This document shows positions 1 to 7,263 of a stretch of 64,000 nucleotides of DNA, piece after piece. Made by a program: the position numbers and the translations under genes. The notes under the pieces were generated by a model. That model was not told the origin of the DNA. It was given only the letters and a program-made list of their open reading frames with translations, and made no database searches. Origin of the DNA: Paramoeba atlantica. Its lineage: Eukaryota > Discosea. The DNA lies in assembly GCA_977017575.1 (NCBI GenBank), contig CDRNVI010000030.1, forward strand, positions 682,001-746,000, read 5' to 3'. The stretch's first letter is position 1. Each line of letters starts with the position of its first letter.

Positions 1-151
1 AAGATACAAAAGGCAGATCTGCACTTTCTGGAGAAAAATGCACCCATGAACCAAAAAGGTCTTTTCCCACCAAAAAAGCATACCCCCCCAGTAACAGAAA
101 TTTGACCATTTTGGCCCAAAATCGATTCTATTACTGGGGGGGTATACGGTA
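1..151. mobile_element. Right part of a TA-flanked foldback element (CCCCCCCAGTAA family), cut by window edge
   Basis: The last bases read CTATTACTGGGGGGGTATAC and match the right inverted repeat of the complete copy at 49225-49527. The internal stretch (a match to 'aaaaaggtcttttcccac' and 'ccaaaatcgattctattact') is nearly identical between the two copies. No coding capacity is visible, so this is a non-autonomous element of unknown transposase family. The left end lies outside the window. Confidence 0.7.
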
Positions 152-1104
152 TACGCCGATTCATACCCTGGAGTTTACCCGTAGTGATTCACTACACGGG
201 GTTAGCTCACTACATTTATGTAGTGAATCACTACTTTTGGTTCACCACATTAGTTCACAATGAGTCCAATGCGGAATTTCCTTGTACTGAAATAATAGCT
301 CTTCGTCGTGACAATCGGTCCTTGATTAACTCTACAGCCGTTTACAGACCCCGTATCTTTACCATTTTGCGGACCATTGCACGCATTTTGTCTTTGATTT
401 GAACCTCCAAACTCTTTTTTTATTTGTTTTTGGCCAGTCGAGTTTTCATCGAGTCCCAGCAAAATAAAAAACAAGTAATAGTACAAGAAAACAAAACGAG
501 TCATAGTACGAAACTATGGGAAATCTGAACAGGGGAAGATAGAGACGGACTCCGTTGCCAATATTTTCCACGTCCAGACTCCCAACTGGGGAAACCCGTT
601 CATAAAGTTTTTTTAATTCTTTTTGTGTTGCAGCACGGGCGACATGGTTGACCGGGCAACCATTCCTCCTGCCCCACAGTCGGTGCTCTATAAAACCCCA
701 TACCTTATAGCGGTTTGATAAAAGAAAACCCAAGTACATTGCCGCCCGAGAAAAAAATTATAACACACAATCATTTAACTACTCAACAGAAGCTGGCTCT
801 ATGTCAATCTGATGAGTCGAATCCGATGAGAAGCTCGGCGAAAAATACTCGGTAAGTGTTCGCGCGGTTTCCAGGATCAAGAAGGGTGCAGCTTTTTTTC
901 AAGCCATTGTGAATAATGGCGGTAGACGAAAAAAAAGAGAAAGGGGCTTTAACTACGAGCGGCAACATACAGTGAAAAAAGTTGACAAAGATGTTACTGA
1001 TCTAATTGAAAAACACAAGGTGATATTAAAAGAAATAGTTTTTGACAACATAGAACGCCACGGAGTGTTTAGAGGTAATTTGTCGGAGAGAAGGAAAGAA
1101 CACA
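152..1104. other. Gene-free stretch left of transposon A
   Basis: No convincing gene. A short inverted repeat (AGTGATTCACTACA at about 182-195 and its complement at about 217-231) can form a hairpin. Bases 909-1104 keep a lysine-rich frame that runs into the left end of the mariner element at 1105; it could be the remains of a gene or older element cut by that insertion, but it resembles nothing I know. Confidence 0.4.
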
Positions 1105-1260
1105 TAAACCCCCCGCAGTCAAAAGTCACCCCACCTAACTTTTCAGCCAAGTGTCCGTTTGAACTGATTTTTGTTGCATTTTGCAGATCTCAACACAAAG
1201 GCTTTGCGCGCTAAAAACCGGAATCAAAAAAATTATTCATGATAGTTTATATTTAACATT

Positions 1261-2035
1261 TACAGTGCTCGCAAAAATTAGTAAAACTTTTATTGTAAAA
1301 TAGTAAAAAAGTTTTACTAATTAAAAATTCACTAATTTTTGTTTTACTAATTTTTGCACTGCCACAAAAAATTTGCCAACTTGATAAAATCAATTTTTAC
1401 AGAAACGGTATTTCTGTCGCTTGAGTAGGCTGCCTCCTCTAAGGTCGGCGTTAGTACCATCTGCAAAATGGTAATGCTAGGGAAGACCGCGAGGAGGTCC
1501 CGACCATGCTTCCCCATGCTGAGTGTGTCAGGCTTCAGTGAAGCGTATTACAAAGAAAATCCTTACAAAGAATATTCCCCCAAAAGGGATTGACTTTTAC
1601 CCCCTCCCATACAATGTCCCTACATGAGTATTTTCTTAAATATGAAAAAAATCTCTTAAATACAAGAGAGCGATGTTTCGCGTTCGCGGAGCGGAGAAAG
1701 TCTTTTAAAAATAGGAGTATAACGAACAAGAAAGTCGGAGATTCAGAAAAAAATCAGGAGCGGGGAAAGTAACATGTGTCTGTAGCACAGAGTAAAAAAC
1801 ACCCCCAAAAAATAATATTAATAAAAATCTTGCTCACAGAAATCTTGCTCGCTTTCGTGCGACATAATCTGAATAATAGTAATCTGAAAACGTTTCGTAA
1901 AAAAAGATAGAATTCCGAAAAAAACAAAAAAATGTAAGGTGTAAAACCTGAATTTTGCAAAATGTTTTACTAATTAAAAATTTACTAATTTTTGTTTTAC
2001 GAATTATTGTTACACTAATAATTGTGTGCACTGTA
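1261..2035. mobile_element. Non-autonomous TA-flanked element D carrying an HDV-like ribozyme
   Basis: Starts TACAGTGCTCGCAAAAATTA and ends with TAATTGTGTGCACTGTA, giving imperfect terminal inverted repeats with TA at both edges. A shorter foldback unit (about 1263-1371, ends CAGTGC...GCACTG) sits at its left. No frame with a known domain is present. It is inserted in the trailer of element A at the TA of the transposase stop codon (TGG TAA in the related copy, TGG TAC AGT here). It contains the ribozyme at 1443-1515. Confidence 0.75.
1443..1515 (-). ncRNA. HDV-like self-cleaving ribozyme, copy 1 (in element D)
   Basis: Read on the minus strand from 1515. Numbering from the first G: P1 is GGGGAAG (1-7) with CTTCCCT (31-37), closing with a G1-U37 wobble at the predicted cleavage site, the same pair and numbering as in HDV. 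P2 is GGTCGG (11-16) with CCGACC (68-73). P3 is ACC/GGT (18-20/28-30) around the loop TCCTCGC, nearly the HDV L3 loop. P4 is TACCATT/GATGGTA (43-49/55-61, one G-U pair). J4/2 is CTAA, fitting the catalytic CNRA rule with C62 as the equivalent of HDV C75. P1.1 is weak, with one possible C-G pair. Cleavage is expected 5' of G at 1515. All pairings were found by eye, without a covariance model. Confidence 0.85.
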
Positions 2036-3037
2036 CCATTTTTTCACTTTTTCGCCTTTCAATCTTATACACGCTTTGAGGCGAGCATCGAAACTCAAAA
2101 CAGTTTTATCAATCATTTTTTGTGGCAAACGAGACCACGCATTGCGTATGCATCGGATGAGTGAGGATTTGTCTGATGGGGTCTTCTCGTCCACTACCTC
2201 TTGGACCATAGACCAGACGTTTTCTATGGGGGAAAGGTCTGGTGAATTGGGGGGCCAATTTTTCAATAGATCTTTCATTCTATTCGTAATATACTCCTTA
2301 GAGGCGCGTGCGGTGTGTGCCGTGGCCCCGTCTTGCTGAAAAATACACGTACGTGGGAAAGGTACCTTTTTTAACGTCTTAATGTAGGACATGCTCGTGA
2401 TAGACGAGTCAGAGTCCAGAACAACTAAGTATCTCCACGCTACTCCTATAGCACCCCAAACTTGACATCTAGGCGCCCAGCGTACTTTTTGACGTGGAGC
2501 GGCTTTTTCACCGGGTGCTACCCACATATTCTTTCGGCCATCATTAGTATCAAAGACTTTTTCGTCTGTAAAGACGACGCGAGATGTATCCATATTGTAT
2601 TTCTTTGAAAAGGCTACTCTTTTTCTTTTTTGTAACTTTGTGAGTCCTTGGCACACGGGCCTAGCATTATAGTTATACCCCATGATTGAAAGATCATGAA
2701 GCACCGTGCTTTGAGACACTTTAGTACCTCCCCCACTTAGTTTAGCCTTTATTCGCCTAGCCGAGTTAATTTTTGGCACACCGGCGGGATCGAGAGGGGC
2801 AATAATTTTCTTTATTCTATTTCTTCGAGATTCAATACATTTTTTTCGTTCAGGGCTCAAAGTATATTCTTGGGTTAAGTTTTTTTCGCTAAGGTATTTT
2901 CTTACAATCTTTACTGAGAGGTTAAAATCACGAGACAATTGCTTTTTTGATACACCTTGACCGTATCTCATCCTCAATAGAACTTTTCCACTGTTTGTAA
3001 GTCCCCCTTTCGGCAACCGATATGCGGATTTAGGCAT
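2015..3037 (-). CDS. Tc1/mariner transposase (DDE)
   Basis: Cut-and-paste transposase acting on element A and probably on its non-autonomous relatives. The protein begins MPKSAYRLPKGG (start chosen by match to MPKNTYRLPQGG in the copy at 43.1 kb). A helix-turn-helix region follows (KVLLRMRYGQGVSKKQLSRD, then KIVRKYLS). The catalytic core shows FTDEKVF, then QQDGATAHTA, then NSPDLSPIENVW; by my count 35 residues separate the second D and the E. The frame is intact over about 340 residues. The last seven codons are not native: element D inserted at the TA of the original TAA stop, so the frame now reads on through TACAGTGCACACAATTAT to a TAG supplied by D's inverted repeat. Whether it is active cannot be judged. 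Confidence 0.9.
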   Translation of the reverse strand: MPKSAYRLPKGGLTNSGKVLLRMRYGQGVSKKQLSRDFNLSVKIVRKYLSEKNLTQEYTLSPERKKCIESRRNRIKKIIAPLDPAGVPKINSARRIKAKLSGGGTKVSQSTVLHDLSIMGYNYNARPVCQGLTKLQKRKRVAFSKKYNMDTSRVVFTDEKVFDTNDGRKNMWVAPGEKAAPRQKVRWAPRCQVWGAIGVAWRYLVVLDSDSSITSMSYIKTLKKVPFPRTCIFQQDGATAHTARASKEYITNRMKDLLKNWPPNSPDLSPIENVWSMVQEVVDEKTPSDKSSLIRCIRNAWSRLPQKMIDKTVLSFDARLKACIRLKGEKVKKWYSAHNY

Positions 3038-3303
3038 TTTTGGGAAAAAGTGAATTTTGTTTTTTGAAGCTTTTAAAATGAGCTGAAAACAGCGGGAACG
3101 TGGAGATCTTAAAATTTTGAACGACAAAGCGGTGCCGTAACCCCCTTTACAGTCACCCCCCCCTCACTTGTCCCGGCGAAAAGGCCAAAAAAGCGGAAAA
3201 GGCGGATAAGTCGCGTGGTAGGACAAGTCACGTAGCATCAAGAGGAACTGTATGACACATTTTTGTATACATCCGTATACATGAAAAAACTCTTTTTCGA
3301 ACT

Positions 3304-3779
3304 TAAAGGGGGTGCTCGTTTATTGTTAACATTCGATTATTGTTAACAATGAATTAATTTCGTTTTTTTCGTGTGACTTTTGAATTTTTTTGTTCCCTAT
3401 GGTCATGTTGTATAGCGTTCTTGATAAGAAAAATGGTGCGCTTAACGATATGCGAAACCATGTTATTGATACAACAGACTTTCGGTCGCCCGACGATGGC
3501 AACCCCCAGAGACACAGTTTTGGGTGAAACTGGATTTGAAAACTACATAGTTCCCTAAAGAGGTATCATTGGAGAGTCGTTAGTAGCTCCGGCGATTGCA
3601 GTGACCTTCAGTGACCTCCAGAGAGTGCCGAAATACCCAAATTAACAATATTCGAACTTTCATTGCAACTCGTATAATGTTAACATTGGGGGGTAAAAGT
3701 TCGATTATTGTTAATATTCGATTTTTGTTGGCAAAAAATGCTCGAAAAAAATGTTAACAATAAACGAGCCCCCCCTTTA
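3304..3779. mobile_element. Non-autonomous foldback element C nested in B
   Basis: Ends are AAGGGGGTGCTCGTTTATTG and the complement of CAATAAACGAGCCCCCCCTT, each extended by TGTTAACA repeats, and flanked by TA. About 475 bp. A frame at 3373-3558 has no similarity I recognise. The right edge lies 3 bp from the 3' end of ribozyme copy 2. Confidence 0.75.
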
Positions 3780-3782
3780 TTA

Positions 3783-3855
3783 GGTCGGCGTCAGTACCAT
3801 CAGCGAGATGGCAGTGCCAGGGAATATCACGAGGAGGTTCCAACCTTACTTCCCC
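3783..3855 (-). ncRNA. HDV-like ribozyme, copy 2 (in element B), slightly decayed
   Basis: Read on the minus strand from 3855; exactly 73 nt, like copy 1, and alignable without gaps. P1 GGGGAAG with ATTCCCT has the G1-U37 wobble but a G7/A31 mismatch. P2 GGTTGG pairs with CCGACC (a T-G wobble replaces the C-G pair of copy 1). P3 ACC/GAT has a C/A mismatch. L3 is TCCTCGT. P4 TGCCATC/GATGGTA is 7 bp with one G-U pair. J1.1/4 is GGCA, allowing a two-pair P1.1. J4/2 is CTGA, again CNRA. The two mismatches could each come from one G-to-A change, so copy 2 may be slow or inactive. Confidence 0.75.
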
Positions 3856-4729
3856 ATCTCGGTTTGTGCCTAACTTTCAGAGGAAGTAGTTTTCTTTACA
3901 GAAACGGTAACTTTATCGATTTCCGAATATAACGTGATATAACGTGATTCTTGACTTGAAATGAACGTACATTTTAATTACGCTAAAAAGTGTGTCACCG
4001 GTAACATGAGCCCACGAACTAATAGATTAAATACATTGTATATGAATACAAATGGTCTTTGCAAGGGAAAAACAATTATCAACTGAATTAAAGCATGTAA
4101 ACAAACCCAAGTAAACAAAAAGTGCGCGAATATAGATTTTATGAAAGATAGGAAGGAGTATAACGCTAAAACGGAAAATACAATTTAAGTTTATTCTGAT
4201 TTATAATACAGCTATCATTTTTAATAAAACAGTTTCTGATCTTTCTGATATTTCCAGACGTGTCTCCCACATGGGGCATTACCGCTGTGTTTTCAGTTTT
4301 CAAAGTGATGAGTACTAGTACTTGACTAGCGTTGAATGGTTCGTAGTTTCGCTTCTTTCTGGACATCATGATTCAAATAGTTTTTAAAGAGATAATATCT
4401 GTAGACTGAGTGTCGTACTTTGTAGAGATAGTCGTAACTGGTTTCTATTAAATATCTGCAACTTAAAAATACGAAAACTAAATTTTCAAAAATGATCAAG
4501 GGCAGAGGGGCTACCACATGACTTATCCGCCTTCAGATTCTCAAAAGCGGATATGTAACGTGGTAGGACAAGTGAGGGGGGGGGTGACGGTACCCCCCCT
4601 GTACAAAAAAAGAGGGGGGTGACTTATTCGCTGTGGGGGGTTTATATTAAAAATTTAAGTGTCTTTTTGGGTGGTCTTGGCGAACGCTTGGAAGAACGAA
4701 ATGTAGTGGTGATCAGCGTCTTTTACCCC

Positions 4730-4800
4730 CCCTACAGGTCTTGTATTTCGTTCGATTTTGGAAAAAAATTGTATGGGACTGTTTTTCGACCCAATCGTTC
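4730..4800 (+). repeat. Dispersed repeat (CTTGTATTTCGTTCGA unit)
   Basis: The unit, including TATGGGACTGTTTTTCGACC, recurs at about 53643-53720 in the same orientation and, in part, on the minus strand at about 54225-54275. It follows a CCCCCCTACAGGT tract in each case. No coding function is evident; it may be a terminal region of another transposon family. Confidence 0.6.
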
Positions 4801-5253
4801 CGAATCCGAGGTTCTTTTCACTCGTGGACACCTGTATCATTCCTAAACTGAAAAAAAGCTGCAAAAAACTCGATATGTTTTTACAGAGTACATTTTTTTC
4901 AAGATCGATATTTTTTGGTGATTCATGACGAAGGAGCACCGCCCCCTGTGTTTACCTTACTCTCGCGTGCGCCCCAAGATGCGCATGGCACTCGTGATCG
5001 AATACGAGCGACTTAAGTCCTGTAAGGCACTCGTAAAACTTCATAAACTTGACCCCGGGTCCATCATTGAAAAATATCAAAGGTAAAATACTAAAACAAA
5101 TGGAATAATAAGTGTGTTTCCTGAATAAAAAAAATGGAATAATAAGTGTGCGGGGGATTTATTAGTTAATTAATTTATTAGTATTAATTAAAGCGGACAA
5201 GCGTTGTAGACAACCTTAGCAAAAGAGGTTAAAAGAGGAAATAAATGATGGAA

Positions 5254-5320
5254 CCGTGGAAAACAAGGGGGTGGGGGGTACTATAAACGCTCTCTTTGTT
5301 TACCCCTTTGTTTTCCACGG
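5254..5320. repeat. 17-bp inverted repeat with G/C tracts
   Basis: CCGTGGAAAACAAGGGG at 5254 is matched by its complement at about 5303-5320, with a short spacer. To the right (5340-5530) are repeated GGTATGTTA-like and ACCCCGG words resembling those of the element at 40815-41164. Otherwise 4801-5662 holds no gene I can support. Confidence 0.55.
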
Positions 5321-5662
5321 TCCCCAGCCGAGGGGTATATTGGGTAGCGATTATACTCCCCGGTATATAAAAGGGTACCGGTTCATTAAGTCGTACCCCG
5401 GTTTACGTGATATAACAGTTGGATTTTAGTACCGTCGCGGAAAAAAAGGCATGGGACGAGGGGGATATGTTAGGGGCCGCGGGCTAGAATAACATACCCC
5501 CCGGTATGTTATCCAAATTATGGGTATGTTAACCGGGAATGTAGTTTCATTCTAGAATCCTGTACTTTAAAGACGAAATTCAAAGCATTTCTAGCGGTAT
5601 CTTGGACATGAAGCCTCGATTAATAATAAAAAGAAAAATCCTTTTTGGCCCCCCTCTCCAAA

Positions 5663-7000
5663 CTATATCTTCTCGATGACTCTTGCCTCACTGATATGGT
5701 CGGATTCCTGTAGATGTCCACCTTCCACCATTTCCATCCAAATACGAGCACGAAAGGCTTTGTAGAGCTCTCGCACAAGATCGCGAAAATCTTGACGCTG
5801 TTCTGCATAATAAAAAAAAGTTAATTTTTTCCGGTCAAACTGATATTCCGCATCAATGATACGCATCGGAATTTTTTGTTCCTTAACTTTAGCTTGTGCA
5901 ACTTCCACTGCACGCTTTTCCAACTCTGTCTGCACGCCATGAAGTTGAGTAACTTCCAACGAGGTTGCCTTGCGTATCACAACCCCCACACCCATACTAA
6001 CCGGTAGCGGGGTGTTACAGGAGGCCAAGACCTCCGATGGGGATCCCCCACCCCCTACTCGTTGCCAGGTGTAAATTACCAAACCGACATCCTCCCCGCG
6101 GTCTCCGCCCACCACAACGTAGTCCCCGGCGACGTACCGATGCACGGACTGAAACTGTAGAATTCGATTTCGTTTGAACTCAACAAGCATCTCTACAGGA
6201 GAAGATGAAACAGGAGAAGACGAAGAGGATAACAATAGACCCGGGGAAGGTCGAGCAGGGCTAGGCGAGGAGATCGCAACCCCAGGAGAAGGCTCCGGTA
6301 GCCGTCGAGACCCGGTACCCCCCCTTACCATCGGTACAACACAGCGGGTAGGAAACTGCAAGTTCGGGTCGGCACTACCCCTTTGTCCCGTACTCTCATG
6401 TAGAGCAGGAGAAGGAGGACGAGGATGACCGGAAGGCGTTACGGGACGGCTAGACGCGGTTCGAGGCTGTTCTTTTTCTTCGGCTTCCTCTTCTTCCGAT
6501 TCTGGGACTCGAGGAAACAAGGGGGAGGTGAGTGCGGGGCTGGGAGAGGACTCCCGGGGACCGAGGGGACATCGCTCCTGGCTGAACTCATGGAGGAGCA
6601 ACCCGTAGTTGATCTCGGAGGGTGGGGTTGGGGCGGGGGGGTGGGGGAGTACAGCGTGACGCTGCGGGACGTGGGTGGTGGCAAGAGAGGAGGGAGGGGA
6701 GAGAACGGAAGGAGGGGGGTTGAACGGTGGTAGGGTAGGGGGTGGTACAGAACGATCGGAGGAGGTGGACGCGGGTGGTTTTCGAGGAGGGGTTTGTTGG
6801 GTTGCGACATCGAGAGAGGGGGATACGGGAGGGGGAGGGGAGGAGAGGAGGGTGGTAAGTTGGTCGAGGCGTTGAGTGAGTTTGAGTTGGAGGGAGAGGA
6901 TTTCGGTGTCCATGGCTTTGTACCACGTGTCCAGAAGAGACTGTGCTAGGGTAACATCGACAGCAGAGTGCTTTGGTTCAGGAAGGCAATGGGAATGCAT
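5663..7000 (-). CDS. PSP1 C-terminal domain protein
   Basis: Likely RNA- or nucleic acid-associated protein of 445 residues. The first 270 residues are Pro/Ser-rich and of low complexity. The last 175 hold a PSP1 domain: VEFKRNR, GDYVVVGGDRGEDVGLV, then RKATSLEV, AQAKVKEQKIPMRIIDAEYQ and FDRKKLTFFYYAEQRQDFRD. In bacteria this domain occurs in stimulators such as YaaT; in kinetoplastids (Crithidia, Leishmania, Trypanosoma) PSP1 proteins were found among the cycling-sequence binding proteins that act on S-phase mRNAs. A role in mRNA control is inferred from that. The Pro-rich half coincides with a strongly G-rich + strand (6160-6900). It is the last gene of the minus-strand series before the transposon nest. 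Confidence 0.85.
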   Translation of the reverse strand: MHSHCLPEPKHSAVDVTLAQSLLDTWYKAMDTEILSLQLKLTQRLDQLTTLLSSPPPPVSPSLDVATQQTPPRKPPASTSSDRSVPPPTLPPFNPPPSVLSPPSSLATTHVPQRHAVLPHPPAPTPPSEINYGLLLHEFSQERCPLGPRESSPSPALTSPLFPRVPESEEEEAEEKEQPRTASSRPVTPSGHPRPPSPALHESTGQRGSADPNLQFPTRCVVPMVRGGTGSRRLPEPSPGVAISSPSPARPSPGLLLSSSSSPVSSSPVEMLVEFKRNRILQFQSVHRYVAGDYVVVGGDRGEDVGLVIYTWQRVGGGGSPSEVLASCNTPLPVSMGVGVVIRKATSLEVTQLHGVQTELEKRAVEVAQAKVKEQKIPMRIIDAEYQFDRKKLTFFYYAEQRQDFRDLVRELYKAFRARIWMEMVEGGHLQESDHISEARVIEKI

Positions 7001-7149
7001 TTTTTGCTTTTATGTACACGAAGAGTAGTGCAAATTTATGATTGTAAATATTGCCAACAAAAACAGAACATTTTTTTTTATGTAATTTGTTTTAGAAAAA
7101 TGAGAATTAACCAATCAGTTCCAAATCAAAATACAGAAAAAGCAAATAG

Positions 7150-7216
7150 GAGAATGTGAAATGTGGCTCATACAGTACGTATGCGGCTCATGCGTATGTG
7201 GCTCATATGTATGCTC
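7150..7216. repeat. Short tandem GGCTCAT/TATG repeats in spacer
   Basis: Between the PSP1 and MSH6 genes, the words TGTGGCTCATA, TGCGGCTCATG and TGTGGCTCATA occur in a row, separated by CGTATG-like bases. This may be a short minisatellite in the MSH6 3' untranslated region. No function is evident. Confidence 0.5.
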
Positions 7217-7263
7217 GAGGGTGACTGTTTCACTACTCGCATGTTTTAAAAAGAGATGAAAAT

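Larger units (their letters stand above)
3148..4592. mobile_element. Non-autonomous TA-flanked element B carrying an HDV-like ribozyme
   Basis: Left end TACAGTCACCCCCCCCTCAC followed by TTGTCC; right end, on the minus strand from 4592, TACCGTCACCCCCCCCCTCA followed by CTTGTCC. Further inside both arms share GGCGGATAAGT and GTGGTAGGACAAG motifs, so the inverted repeats are long and imperfect. It is inserted in the leader of element A, between the terminal repeat and the transposase start. No coding region is recognisable. It carries element C (3304-3779) and the ribozyme at 3783-3855. Confidence 0.75.
1105..4644 (-). mobile_element. Tc1/mariner element A, interrupted by elements D and B
   Basis: The ends are inverted repeats: TAAACCCCCCGCAGTCAAAA at 1105 and, reading inward on the minus strand from 4644, TAAACCCCCCACAGCGAATA, both followed by a GTCACCCC block. 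The transposase gene (2015-3037, minus) lies inside. The order of parts was worked out by comparison with the decayed copy at 42935-43891, which carries homologous terminal repeats, the same leader before the transposase start and the same trailer after its stop (GAGATCTGCA, AATGCAACAAAAATCAG). Relative to that copy, this element is split by D (1261-2035) and by B (3148-4592). Removing both leaves about 1.3 kb, the usual size for Tc1/mariner. Target is TA. Confidence 0.85.

Noticed and set aside
809-842. Hammerhead-ribozyme-like core (CTGATGAGTC ... GGCGAAA)
   Set aside because: The core words and a 4-bp stem II are present, but I find no stem I partner upstream or downstream and stem III needs an extra A in the core. 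Probably chance.
909-1104. A small gene left of transposon A
   Set aside because: The frame is lysine-rich and coding-like but has no recognisable family and no continuation right of 4644 that I could identify.
6174-6875. Plus-strand Gly/Arg/Glu-rich frames
   Set aside because: They are antisense readings of the Pro/Ser-rich part of the PSP1 gene in a G-rich block. The same applies to plus-strand frames at 13.6-14.7, 17.5-18.1, 22.5-23.9, 37.6-38.9 and 58.1-58.5 kb.
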